A stretch of DNA of 64,000 nt, from the NCBI RefSeq assembly GCF_021390395.1, contig NZ_JAJUWT010000004.1, positions 338,234 through 402,233 on the forward strand, given 5' to 3'. The DNA comes from Saccharothrix sp. S26. GTDB lineage: Bacteria; Actinomycetota; Actinomycetes; Mycobacteriales; Pseudonocardiaceae. This document shows positions 11,459 to 20,229 of this stretch, in pieces (the first letter of the stretch is position 1; each line of letters opens with the position of its first letter). The notes under the pieces were generated by a model. That model did not search any database. It was not told the origin of the DNA and saw only the letters and a program-made list of their open reading frames with translations. Position numbers and translations under genes: made by a program.

Positions 11459-13185
11459 CGGTGTCGGCGAACGTCGTCGCGGCCTTGCCGCAGTACGACA
11501 TCGGCGCCGAGGTGGGGCGCGGCGGCATGGGCGTCGTGTACGCGGCCGTGCACCGGCCGTTGGGGCGGGCGGTGGCGGTGAAGCGGCTGCCCGGCGTGCT
11601 GGCGTCGGACGAGCGGATGAGCGCGCGGTTCGCGCACGAGGCGCGGCTGCTGGCTCGGCTGGACCACCCGCACATCGTGCCCGTGTACGACTACGTCCAG
11701 GACCGCGGCGAGCACCTGCTGGTGATGGAGAAGCTCGACGGTGGCACGGTGTGGTCGAAGTTCACCGGTTCAGGTGTCACGCCGGCGCTGTCGTGTGCTT
11801 TCGGCCTGGCGATGCTGTCCGGTCTGCACGCCGCGCACGAGGCCGGGGTGCTGCACCTGGACGTGAAGCCGAAGAACCTGCTGTTCACCGCCGGCGGGGT
11901 GCTCAAGGTCGCCGATTTCGGGATCTCGCAGGTGGTGAGCGAGGGCGCGACGCTGGTGACGCACGGCGGGCAGGTGCTCGGGACGCCCGCGTACCTCGCG
12001 CCGGAGCAGGCGTTGGGCAACCCGCTCAGCCCGGCGGCCGACGTGTACGGGGCGGCGACGGTGCTGTACGAGCTGCTGAGCGGCCGGTTGCCGTTCGACA
12101 GCGGCGGTGGGGCGTTGGCGATGATTCAGCGTCACGTCTACCAGCAGCCGCGTCCCCTGACCGAGGTACCGGATCCACTCGCCCGAGTGATCATGCGGGG
12201 GATCGAACGCGACCCTCAGTCCCGGTACCGCAACGCGGAGACGTTCGCGGTGGACCTGGCCGGCGCGGCGGCCGAGGTGTTCGGCAGGGACTGGCTGCTG
12301 CGCCTGGGCACCCCCGTCCACCTGACCCCGCAGGTCGCCGCCGCGAGCACTCGCCCCGCCGCCGGCCCCGCTGCCTTCGCGGCACGCGAAACCCTCGCTC
12401 TCCCGGTCCGCGCGACGCTCGCGGACACCCCGCCGACGCCCGTGCGGCTGGGCGCGGACACCCTCGTCCCGGCCGCCCAGGTGCTGACCGCCCAGGTTCC
12501 GGCCGCCCAGGTTCCGGCCGCCCAGGTTCCGGCCGCCCAGGTGCCGGCCGCGCCGAAGCCCACCACCCGGTGGTTCGCGCCGGCGGCCGCCCTGGCCGCG
12601 GCGCTGATGATCGCCACCCCGTTCGCCGTGCCGGGCCGCGCCCTGCCGGTCCTGGCCGCCGACCTGAGCAAGCCGGTCCCGGTCGGCGAGGGCGACCCGA
12701 CCACCGCGCGCCTCACCGTGACCGCCGCCGGCATCACGCTGGCCGACGTCCCCGCCCTGTCCCCCGACCCACCGACCACGTCCCCGTTGACCTTCGAACT
12801 CCCGGGCGCGAGCCGCTGGGTCGTGGGCGGCGCGGCGGTGGCCACGGTGACGGCCGACGGCAAGTCCACCGACTACTCCCTCCAGCCGCCCACCCACCCG
12901 CTGATCAGCATCATGGGCGCGGGGAGCGCGGTGCTGCTGCTGTTCGCGCTCGCGTACCTCGAGTCGATCCTGCGGTCGCTGCGACGGCGTCCGACGGGCA
13001 CCGGGGCCGGCGCGTTCGCCATGGCCGCACCGCTGGGGTTCGGGCTGGGGGTCGCGGTGTGGCTGCTGCTGTCCGTGCTGCTGCGCCACACGCCCGACCT
13101 GTGGCCGGCGCTCGTGTGCGGCGGGCTGGGTGCGGTGGCGGCGGTGTGCACGGCCGTGGCTGCCCGGCGTTCCGCTGCGCGTTGA
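11455..13185 (+). CDS. Multi-pass membrane serine/threonine protein kinase
   Basis: 576 residues. The N-terminal kinase domain (about 14-275) shows the glycine loop GRGGMGVVY (21-29), Lys43 in AVKRL, the catalytic loop HLDVKPKN (134-141, with Leu where most bacterial kinases have Arg) and ADFG (153-156). A juxtamembrane linker contains a five-unit VPAAQ-type repeat (343-367). One membrane segment (about 376-395), an extracytoplasmic domain of about 95 residues, then three more membrane segments close the protein. PASTA repeats are absent. The GTG start overlaps the upstream gene's stop. Activity should be retained, but activation-loop control is probably not of the RD type. Confidence 0.85.
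   Translation: MTVSANVVAALPQYDIGAEVGRGGMGVVYAAVHRPLGRAVAVKRLPGVLASDERMSARFAHEARLLARLDHPHIVPVYDYVQDRGEHLLVMEKLDGGTVWSKFTGSGVTPALSCAFGLAMLSGLHAAHEAGVLHLDVKPKNLLFTAGGVLKVADFGISQVVSEGATLVTHGGQVLGTPAYLAPEQALGNPLSPAADVYGAATVLYELLSGRLPFDSGGGALAMIQRHVYQQPRPLTEVPDPLARVIMRGIERDPQSRYRNAETFAVDLAGAAAEVFGRDWLLRLGTPVHLTPQVAAASTRPAAGPAAFAARETLALPVRATLADTPPTPVRLGADTLVPAAQVLTAQVPAAQVPAAQVPAAQVPAAPKPTTRWFAPAAALAAALMIATPFAVPGRALPVLAADLSKPVPVGEGDPTTARLTVTAAGITLADVPALSPDPPTTSPLTFELPGASRWVVGGAAVATVTADGKSTDYSLQPPTHPLISIMGAGSAVLLLFALAYLESILRSLRRRPTGTGAGAFAMAAPLGFGLGVAVWLLLSVLLRHTPDLWPALVCGGLGAVAAVCTAVAARRSAAR
12481..12555 (+). repeat. 15-bp in-frame tandem repeat in the kinase linker
   Basis: Five 15-bp units (12481, 12496, 12511, 12526, 12541); units two to four are identical (GTTCCGGCCGCCCAG). 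They encode VPAAQ-type pentapeptides between kinase domain and first membrane segment. Identical units suggest recent slippage or length variation between strains. Confidence 0.9.
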
Positions 13186-13484
13186 TCGCGTTCGGCTCGC
13201 GCCGGGGGCGTTCCACTCGCGCTCACGGCTGTCGGCTCCGGTCTGTCGGCTCCGGTCTGGCGGGAGGGTTGGCGGCTCCTGGGGTTGGCGGGCTCCGAGT
13301 CGGCGGCTCCTCGGGTTCGGAGTCGGCGGGGTTCGCGGTTGGCGGGCTCCCGCGGGTTCGGGGGGTTGGCGGGGTTCGGGGGTTGGTCGGCGGTCCTCGT
13401 TGTTTCAACCGACGTTCGAGGTCCAGGATAACGGCGTTTTGGTTGATGGGAGTTCGACAATCACCCGATAGTGGTCCTGGTTGG
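13186..13484. other. Intergenic region with strong G/T strand bias
   Basis: 299 bases between convergent genes with no credible gene. Bases about 13225-13400 are G- and T-rich on the plus strand with reiterated GGTTGGCGGG / GGCTCC patterns. Within it, GGG (13354-13356), GGGGGG (13360-13365), GGGG (13371-13374) and GGGGG (13378-13382), with loops of 3, 5 and 3 bases, fit the standard G-quadruplex pattern. Confidence 0.6.
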
Positions 13485-14816
13485 TCAGTGTTCCAGGGTT
13501 CTGACCAGCGGGAACGTTACCTTGACCGCGAAGCCGCCGCTGTCCGTCGGGCCGGCTTCCAGCTCGCCGTCCAGCAACGCCGCCCGCTCCCGCAGCCCCA
13601 CCAGGCCGTGCCCCCCGCTGGGCAGCGTCACGCCATCCACCGACCCACCGTCCACCGCCCCCACCGGGGCCTCGTTGCGCACCTCCACCCGCAGCTGGTC
13701 GGCGTCGGCCACCACCAGCACCGCCGTCGGCGCGCCGCCCGCGTGCTTGCGCACGTTCGTCAACGCCTCCTGCACCGCCCGGTACGCCGCGCCCGACACC
13801 GGGGCGGGCAGGTCGGACACCGGACCCCGCACGGTCAGCGTCGCCGGGATCCCCGCGCTGCTCACCAGTTGCGCCAGGTCCTCGACGCGAGGCTGGGGCG
13901 AGTCGTCGCCGTTGGTCGTCCGCAGCACGCTCACGAGCTGCCGCAGCTCGTCCAACGTCCTGGTGCTCAACATCCGGATCGTCCCGGCGACCTGCTTGGC
14001 GTCCGGGTCGGCCGCCGCCATCCGCAGGGCACCCGCCTGCATCGCGATCAAGCTCACCTGGTGCGACACGACGTCGTGCATCTCCCGCGCCAACCTGGCC
14101 CGCTCGTCGGCCCGCACCGCGTGCGCGTGCAGCATCCGCTCCCGCTCCCGGCTCGCGGCCAGCTCGGCGATCCGCGCCGACAACTCCTCCCGCGCGTGCG
14201 CGAGCAACCCGATCGCGATCGGCATCCCGGCCACGATGCACCCGTAGATCGCGTTGTGCACGTGGGTCTTCCAGCCCAACGCCACGAACTCGTCCGGCGG
14301 CCACACGAAGAACCGGCTCAACCACACCAGCGCGGCCCCGGTGTAGGTCGGCGCCGACAGCAGCTTCTGCCGCGCCAGCACACCGAGCGCGATCATCGCC
14401 GCCAACTGCGCCCACCCGGCCAGGAACCCGGGCACGGTGACCAGCACGACCAGGAACGGGAACCGGCGGCACCACGCCACGGCCGCCACCGAGATGACCG
14501 ACAGCACGTAGTTGTACGGCTCGGCCTCGGGCACGACCCGCAGCCACACGTCCAGCGCCGAGACCCCGACGGCCGCCACGTCGAACGCCAGCCGCCGGTG
14601 CCGCGAGGAGAACCGCCCCGACAGCCACCCGACCACCCGCCCGAGCGCCCCGAGCCCGAGCGCCCCGAGAGGGGCAGCACGACGCACCCGCTCGGTCGGA
14701 ACGCCGTTGACCCGACCGCTCGGCAGCCTTTCGACAGCGTCGCCGGTCAGGGTCCGACCTCCCGTGTCAGCCATCCGCCGGTCCTCACCGTACTGCGCTG
14801 CCATCACGCTTGGCAT
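13485..14816 (-). CDS. Orphan sensor histidine kinase (HisKA_3 type)
   Basis: 443 residues from the chosen start. About five membrane segments lie in the first 190 residues. A dimerisation/phosphorylation helix follows with EMHDVVSH (His247 as phosphoacceptor), then a HATPase_c domain with an N-box-like AVQEALTNVRKHA and C-terminal GGHGLVGLRERAALL. This is the NarL/DesK-related class, which normally pairs with a LuxR-type response regulator, but none is adjacent. The ATG at 14816 is preceded by GGAAAGG; an ATG at 14774 with an AGGA is an alternative. The open frame reaches 14972 but its first part looks non-coding. Confidence 0.82.
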   Translation of the reverse strand: MPSVMAAQYGEDRRMADTGGRTLTGDAVERLPSGRVNGVPTERVRRAAPLGALGLGALGRVVGWLSGRFSSRHRRLAFDVAAVGVSALDVWLRVVPEAEPYNYVLSVISVAAVAWCRRFPFLVVLVTVPGFLAGWAQLAAMIALGVLARQKLLSAPTYTGAALVWLSRFFVWPPDEFVALGWKTHVHNAIYGCIVAGMPIAIGLLAHAREELSARIAELAASRERERMLHAHAVRADERARLAREMHDVVSHQVSLIAMQAGALRMAAADPDAKQVAGTIRMLSTRTLDELRQLVSVLRTTNGDDSPQPRVEDLAQLVSSAGIPATLTVRGPVSDLPAPVSGAAYRAVQEALTNVRKHAGGAPTAVLVVADADQLRVEVRNEAPVGAVDGGSVDGVTLPSGGHGLVGLRERAALLDGELEAGPTDSGGFAVKVTFPLVRTLEH

Positions 14817-14991
14817 GACCCGCCTTTCCGCCCCGACGTGCGCCGCTCCCACCCGATCACCCTTCGAGATGCTCTGATTACCCGAAAGGGACGGCCGGCG
14901 GCAGACAAAATTGCGAGCGCGAACGTCCGGTGAGCGGACAACGTGCGTGTCAGGCGGTCGGGAGTGCGCCACATCACCCCCGGAACGCCGA

Positions 14992-15024
14992 CTGCCGCCG
15001 TCCCGGACGACGGGACGGCGGCAG
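14992..15024. terminator. Hairpin terminator after the pentose phosphate operon
   Basis: Perfect 13-bp stem (CTGCCGCCGTCCC at 14992-15004 with its complement at 15012-15024) and a 7-base loop. It is 17 bases beyond the pgl stop on the minus strand, and also lies upstream of the histidine kinase gene. Confidence 0.7.
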
Positions 15025-15041
15025 CGGGAGCCGGGTGGCGG

Positions 15042-15821
15042 TCAGGCCAACGGCGGGGTGAACAGGTCGGGCACCTTCGCCGCGGCGGTCGAGTCGAGCA
15101 GCCACAGCGTGCGCCGGCGACCGCGAGCGCCCGCGGCGGGCAGTTGTGCCTCGCCCGCGCCGGTCAGGGCCATGGCGACGGCGGCGGCCTTCGCCGCACC
15201 CGTCGTCATCAGCCACACCTCCTGCGCCGCGCGGATCGCGGGCAGGGTGAGGCTCACCCTGGTCGGCGGCGGCTTGGGGCAGTTGCGCACCGCGACCACG
15301 CGGCGCTCCTGCTCCCGCACGGCCGGCGACTCGGGGAAGATCGAGGCGACGTGCCCCTCCTCCCCGACCCCGAGCAGGCACACGTCGAACGACGGCACGG
15401 AGCCGTGGTCCTCGGGGCGCGCGGCGGCGGCGAGGACGTCGGCGTACGCCTCGGCGGCGGCCTCCGGGTCGTCACCGAACCGCCCGTCCGACGGCTCCAT
15501 CACGTGCACGCGCGACGCCGGCACCGGCACGTGGTCGAGCAGGGCCTCCCGCGCCTGGGTCTCGTTGCGCTCCGGGTGCCCGGCGGGCAGGAACCGCTCG
15601 TCGCCCCAGTACAGGTCGACCCGGGTCCAGTCCACCGCGTCCCGGGCGGGCGTGGCGCGCAGGTGCTCCAGCACGGCGATGCCGGTGCGCCCGCCGGTCA
15701 ACACCAGCGACGCCGACCCGCGCGCGGTCTGCGCGTCCACCAGCCTGGTCACCAGGCGGGCGGCCGTGGCGGCGGCCAGCAGGTCGCCGTCACGGTGCAC
15801 CACCACTTCGGGACGGCTCAC
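15042..15821 (-). CDS. pgl: 6-phosphogluconolactonase
   Basis: 259 residues; hydrolyses 6-phosphogluconolactone, the second step of the oxidative pentose phosphate route. Visible are VLTGGRTGIAVL (phosphate-binding), YWGDERFLP, and the signature LLGVGEEGHVASIFP (the family usually has Asp-Gly-His; here Glu-Gly-His). Normal length. The GTG start at 15821 overlaps the opcA stop (GTGA). Last gene of the tkt-tal-pgi-zwf-opcA-pgl operon, followed by a hairpin. Confidence 0.93.
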   Translation of the reverse strand: MSRPEVVVHRDGDLLAAATAARLVTRLVDAQTARGSASLVLTGGRTGIAVLEHLRATPARDAVDWTRVDLYWGDERFLPAGHPERNETQAREALLDHVPVPASRVHVMEPSDGRFGDDPEAAAEAYADVLAAAARPEDHGSVPSFDVCLLGVGEEGHVASIFPESPAVREQERRVVAVRNCPKPPPTRVSLTLPAIRAAQEVWLMTTGAAKAAAVAMALTGAGEAQLPAAGARGRRRTLWLLDSTAAAKVPDLFTPPLA

Positions 15822-17053
15822 GAGCCGGCCTTCGCCTTCGCGGCCTTCGAAGCGGCCCGGGGAGCCTTCGGGGACGCCTTGGCGGCGGCCTTCGCACCGG
15901 ACGCCTTGGCCGCGGCGGCAGCCTTGGCCGGAGTCTTGGCCGGGGCCTTCGCGGGCTTGCCGTCCCCCTTGCCGTCGGTCGACGCCTTGGCCTCCACCGC
16001 GGCGTCGGCCTCGACCTTCGCCTCGACCTTCGCCGCGGGCTCGCCGTCCGACTTCGCCTTGGCCGCACCGGACGCGGCACCCGACGCGGCCCGCGCGGGC
16101 TTGCGCGTCGCGGGGGCGGGCTTCGCCGGGGTCCGGCCGCGCACGACCTTGCCCAGCGACCGCAACGCCGCCTCGTACACCTCGTCCGGGTCGAGCCGGC
16201 GCAGCTCCTCGGCCAGGCAGTCGCGCACCTGGCGGCGCTGCAACGCCACCCGCCGCTCCGGCTGGCCCGGCTGGGTCAGCGCGCCGACCTTGCCGTCCGG
16301 GCGCGACAGCTCCACCGGGCCGGACCGGCGCTCCAGCCGCACGTCCACGATGCCCTCACCGCTGGTGGCCTTCAGCCGCTTCACCGGCACCCGCAGGCAC
16401 CCGGCGAGCCACGCGGCCAGCAGGTCGGTCGACGGCGAGTCGCTCTCCCCGCTCACCTCGGCCTCGGTGACCTTCTCGTACGGCGGCAGGTCGAACGCCG
16501 ACGCGAGCATCGCCCGCCACAGCGTCAGCCGCGTCCACGCCAGGTCCGTGTCGCCGGGCCGGTAGCCGGACCGGCGCTGCTCCAACGCCCTGATCGGGTT
16601 CTTCTCCGCCGCCGTGTCGGTGATCCGGCGCTGCGCGAGCTGACCGATCGGGTCCTCCGCGGGCACGGGGGGCGCCTCGTTGGGCCACCACGCCACCACC
16701 GGGGTGTCCGGCAGCAGCAGCGGCACGACGCACGAAGCGCCTTCGTTGGCCAGCTCGCCGTACAGCCGCAGCACGACGACCTCGGACGCGCCCGCGTCGC
16801 CGCCGACGCGGATCTGCGCGTCGAGCCGGGGAGCGGCCTTGCGCGCGCCGCGCGCCACCACGATCACCCGGCAGGGGTGCTCGCGACTGGCGTCGTTGGC
16901 CGCGTCGATGGCCTCCTCGGTCTTGGTGCCGTCGTCGGTCACGATGACCAGCGTCAGCACCCGGCCGAGGGTGACCGCGCCGCCCTCCTCGCGCAGCCGC
17001 ACGAGCTTGCTGTTGACCTGCGACGTGGTGGTCGAGGGCAGGTCGATGATCAC
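15818..17053 (-). CDS. opcA: Glucose-6-phosphate dehydrogenase assembly protein OpcA with Ala/Lys/Pro-rich tail
   Basis: 411 residues. OpcA is the actinobacterial partner and redox-linked activator of Zwf. The conserved domain (1 to about 305) starts MIIDLPSTTTSQVN and holds PDTPVVAWWPNE and RRITDT. Residues about 306-411 are a low-complexity tail of Ala, Lys, Pro and Ser with KPAKAPAKTPAKA-like runs, like a histone H1 tail. The OpcA proteins I remember from mycobacteria are about 300 residues, so the tail looks extra. The GTG at 17053 overlaps the zwf stop (GTGA); the open frame upstream is a zwf shadow. The tail keeps the codon phase and GC bias of the body and ends just inside the pgl start. 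Confidence 0.9.
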   Translation of the reverse strand: MIIDLPSTTTSQVNSKLVRLREEGGAVTLGRVLTLVIVTDDGTKTEEAIDAANDASREHPCRVIVVARGARKAAPRLDAQIRVGGDAGASEVVVLRLYGELANEGASCVVPLLLPDTPVVAWWPNEAPPVPAEDPIGQLAQRRITDTAAEKNPIRALEQRRSGYRPGDTDLAWTRLTLWRAMLASAFDLPPYEKVTEAEVSGESDSPSTDLLAAWLAGCLRVPVKRLKATSGEGIVDVRLERRSGPVELSRPDGKVGALTQPGQPERRVALQRRQVRDCLAEELRRLDPDEVYEAALRSLGKVVRGRTPAKPAPATRKPARAASGAASGAAKAKSDGEPAAKVEAKVEADAAVEAKASTDGKGDGKPAKAPAKTPAKAAAAAKASGAKAAAKASPKAPRAASKAAKAKAGS

Positions 17054-18591
17054 GGACGCCTCCAGTGCCTGCCGGTGCGGGCCAGCATCTCGTCCGCCGA
17101 CGCCGGTCCCCAGGTGCCTGCCTTGTACTTCTCCGGCGCGCCGGTGGCGCTCCAGTGCCTGATCACGGGGTCGAGGATCTCCCAGGACAGCTCGACCTCG
17201 TCGTTCTTCGGGAACAGCGACGGCTCGCCGAGCAGCACGTCCAGCAGCAGCCGCTCGTAGGCCTCGGGCGAGGACTCGGTGAACGCGTGGCCGTAGCCGA
17301 AGTCCATCGTGACGTCCCGCACCTCCATCGAGTTGCCGGGCACCTTGGACCCGAACCGGATGGTCACGCCCTCGTCCGGCTGCACCCGCACCACCAGGGC
17401 GTTCTGCCCCAGCTCCTCGGTGGCGGTGTCGTCGAACGGCAGGTGCGGCGCGCGCTTGAACACCACGGCCACCTCGGTGACGCGGCGGCCCAGGCGCTTG
17501 CCGGTGCGCAGGTAGAACGGCACGCCCGCCCAGCGGCGCGTGTTCACCTCGCACGTGATGGCCGCGTAGGTCTCGGTGACCGAGTCCTTGGCGAACCCGC
17601 CCTCCTCCAGCAGGCCGGGCACCTTCTGCCCGCCCTGCCAGCCGCCGGCGTACTGGCCGCGCGCGGTGGTCTCGTCGAACGGCCCGATCGCCCGGGTCGC
17701 GGAGAGCACCTTGACCTTCTCCGCGCGCAGGTCGCTCGGCCGGAACGACACCGGCTCCTCCATCGCGGTCAGCGCGAGGAGCTGGAGCAGGTGGTTCTGG
17801 ATCACGTCACGCGCCGCGCCGATGCCGTCGTAGTAGCCCGCGCGACCGCCCAGGCCGATGTCCTCGGCCATGGTGATCTGCACGTGGTCGACGTAGTTGG
17901 CGTTCCAGATGGGCTCGTAGAGCTGGTTGGCGAAGCGCAGCGCCAGGATGTTCTGCACCGTCTCCTTGCCGAGGTAGTGGTCGATGCGGAACACCGCCTC
18001 CTCGGGGAAGACCTCGTTCACGATCCGGTTGAGCTGCCTGGCGCTGGCCAGGTCGTGGCCGAACGGCTTCTCGATGACCACCCGCCGCCACTGGTCGGGC
18101 TGGTCGGTGGGCGGCGTGGCCAGGCCCGCGCGCTTGAGCTGGTTGACCACCGTGGTGAACGCGCTGGGCGGCACCGACAGGTAGAACGCGTGGTTGCCGC
18201 CGGTGCCGCGGACGCGGTCCAGGTCGGACAGGGTCGCGGCGAGCGTGTCGAACGCGGCGTCGTCGTCGAAGGTGCCCTGCACGAACCGGATGCCCTCGGA
18301 GAGCTGGTTCCAGACCTCCTGCCGGAACGGCGTGCGCGCGTGCTCCTTGACGGCGTCGTGCACGACCTGCATGAAGTCCTGGTCGGCCCAGTCGCGGCGG
18401 GCGAAGCCGACGAGCGCGAAGCCCGGCGGCAGCAGGCCGCGGTTGGCCAGGTCGTAGATGGCGGGCATGAGCTTCTTGCGCGACAGGTCACCCGTCACGC
18501 CGAAGATCACCAGGCCCGAGGGGCCGGCGATGCGCGGGAGCCGCTTGTCCCGCGGGTCCCGCAACGGGTTGCGCTTCGTAGGCGCGCTCAC
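17050..18591 (-). CDS. zwf: Glucose-6-phosphate 1-dehydrogenase
   Basis: 513 residues; oxidises glucose 6-phosphate and makes NADPH. Visible are the coenzyme motif IFGVTGDLSRKKL (about 29-41), VIEKPFGHDL, the active-site RIDHYLGKE (the family signature with His and Lys), and FYLRTGKRL. Normal length. The GTG start overlaps the pgi stop and its own stop overlaps opcA, so pgi, zwf, opcA and pgl are a coupled run. Confidence 0.97.
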   Translation of the reverse strand: MSAPTKRNPLRDPRDKRLPRIAGPSGLVIFGVTGDLSRKKLMPAIYDLANRGLLPPGFALVGFARRDWADQDFMQVVHDAVKEHARTPFRQEVWNQLSEGIRFVQGTFDDDAAFDTLAATLSDLDRVRGTGGNHAFYLSVPPSAFTTVVNQLKRAGLATPPTDQPDQWRRVVIEKPFGHDLASARQLNRIVNEVFPEEAVFRIDHYLGKETVQNILALRFANQLYEPIWNANYVDHVQITMAEDIGLGGRAGYYDGIGAARDVIQNHLLQLLALTAMEEPVSFRPSDLRAEKVKVLSATRAIGPFDETTARGQYAGGWQGGQKVPGLLEEGGFAKDSVTETYAAITCEVNTRRWAGVPFYLRTGKRLGRRVTEVAVVFKRAPHLPFDDTATEELGQNALVVRVQPDEGVTIRFGSKVPGNSMEVRDVTMDFGYGHAFTESSPEAYERLLLDVLLGEPSLFPKNDEVELSWEILDPVIRHWSATGAPEKYKAGTWGPASADEMLARTGRHWRRP

Positions 18592-20204
18592 GAACCGTCC
18601 TCCTGGATGGCCTCGACGAGCTGCGCGAGCCCGGCGACGCGGTCGGTCAGGTGCAGCCGCAGCACCGGGCGGCCGCGCTCGGCGAGCACCTGGCCGTCAC
18701 CCAGCGCCTGGGCCAACTGCAACGTGCTGAGGTCGTAGGGCCTGCCCGGCACGTCCAAGTCCTGCTCGGACGCCCCGGTCAGCTGGAGGAACACGCCGTT
18801 CTGGTGACCGCCCTTGTGGTACTGGCCGGTCGAGTGCAGGAACCGCGGTCCCCACCCGAACGTGGTCTGCAGGTGTGAACGCTGCGCCAACTCCGGGCGA
18901 ACGAGGGCGAACGAGGCGTCGTCGACACGGTCGAGGTACGCCTGCACGGACAGGTAGCCGTGCTCGGGCGCGGCGGCGACGAGCGCCCGCAACGCCTCGG
19001 CGACCGTCTTCACGTCCGCCGGCAGCCAGCCCTCGCTCGGGTAGGCCTCGATCGGACCGTCCACGAAGGCCGGTTCGACCGACGCGGCGGTGGGCGCGTC
19101 CAGCAGCGACCGGGCCGCCTTCTTCGCCGCCTCGACGTCGGGCTGGTCGAACGGGTTGATCTCCAGCACGCGGCCCACCAGCGCCGTCGCGTACTCCCAG
19201 ACCAGGAACTGCGCGCCGAGCGTGCCCTCGACCGACAGCGTGGACGAGCCGGTGGCCGGTCCGATCGCGACGGTCGTGGCGTCCGTGCGGGCGTCGACGA
19301 AACCGGGCGCGCCCGGACCCTCGACGACCACCGGCAGCAGGCCGGTGCCGTTCTTGCCGGTCGACTCGGCGATGAGCTGCTCGGCCCAGTCGCCGAACCC
19401 GGCGATGCCGGACCCGGTGTCGGCGAACACCACCTTCTCCGCGCCGTGCGCGTGCGCCACCGCGAACGTGGCCGCCAGCACGACCGCCGGGTTGTCCGGC
19501 GAGTCGGCCGACACCAGCGGCGCGGCCGCGGCCGCCTCGTCCAGCAGCGCGCCGATGTCCGCGCCCGCCAGCCCCGACGGCACCAGGCCGAACGCGGTCA
19601 GCGCCGAGTAGCGGCCGCCGACGTGCGGGTCGGCCAGGAACACCTTGCGGTAGCCGGCTTCCCGTGACGCGGCCTCCAGCGGCGAGCCCGGGTCGGTCAC
19701 CACGACGATGCGCGACGCCGCGTCGATGCCCGCCGCGGTGAACGCCGCCTCGAAGATCCGCCGGTGGCTGTCGGTTTCGACGGTGCCGCCCGACTTGGAC
19801 GACACCACCACCACCGTGCGCTTCAGGTCGCCCGCCAGCGCCTCGGCCACCTGGCCGGGGTCGGTGGTGTCGAGCACCACCAGCGGCACGCCCGCGGTGC
19901 CCGTGATCACCTCGGGCGCGAGCGACGAGCCGCCCATGCCGGCGAGGACCACGCGGTCCACGCCCTCGGCGAGCAGCTCGTCGCGCAGCGCGGTGATCTC
20001 CGCGACCAGCGGGCGGGACGTCTCGTGCAGCGTTGTCCACGCCAGGCGGATCGACGCCTCCGGCTCCGCGTCAGGGCCCCACAGGGTGGCGTCCCCGGCG
20101 GTGAGCCTGCTCGGCGCCGAATCCCGGACCAGGTCGCCGATCACGGTGTCGACCTGGTTCTGGTTGGGTGTGCGGACGATCTCCACGGAGATCACCTCGG
20201 TCAT
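18588..20204 (-). CDS. pgi: Glucose-6-phosphate isomerase, actinobacterial transaldolase-linked type
   Basis: 538 residues with a sugar isomerase (SIS) fold. Visible are the N-terminal SIS motif AGMGGSSLAPEV (about 88-99), SSKSGGTVET (phosphate-binding Ser cluster), ENPFDQP-like INPFDQP and a C-terminal TGQYHKGGH. This form is the one found beside or fused to transaldolase in some actinobacteria, and here tal is a separate gene 25 bases upstream. It feeds fructose 6-phosphate back into the oxidative branch. GGACAGGA precedes the ATG. Confidence 0.88.
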   Translation of the reverse strand: MTEVISVEIVRTPNQNQVDTVIGDLVRDSAPSRLTAGDATLWGPDAEPEASIRLAWTTLHETSRPLVAEITALRDELLAEGVDRVVLAGMGGSSLAPEVITGTAGVPLVVLDTTDPGQVAEALAGDLKRTVVVVSSKSGGTVETDSHRRIFEAAFTAAGIDAASRIVVVTDPGSPLEAASREAGYRKVFLADPHVGGRYSALTAFGLVPSGLAGADIGALLDEAAAAAPLVSADSPDNPAVVLAATFAVAHAHGAEKVVFADTGSGIAGFGDWAEQLIAESTGKNGTGLLPVVVEGPGAPGFVDARTDATTVAIGPATGSSTLSVEGTLGAQFLVWEYATALVGRVLEINPFDQPDVEAAKKAARSLLDAPTAASVEPAFVDGPIEAYPSEGWLPADVKTVAEALRALVAAAPEHGYLSVQAYLDRVDDASFALVRPELAQRSHLQTTFGWGPRFLHSTGQYHKGGHQNGVFLQLTGASEQDLDVPGRPYDLSTLQLAQALGDGQVLAERGRPVLRLHLTDRVAGLAQLVEAIQEDGS

Positions 20205-20229
20205 GTCAGTCCTGTCCCGTTCTCGGCTG

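Noticed and set aside
11448..14933. 1161-residue open frame through the kinase and histidine kinase regions
   Set aside because: It overlaps two well-supported genes in other frames and the low-complexity gap; Arg/Gly-rich shadow.
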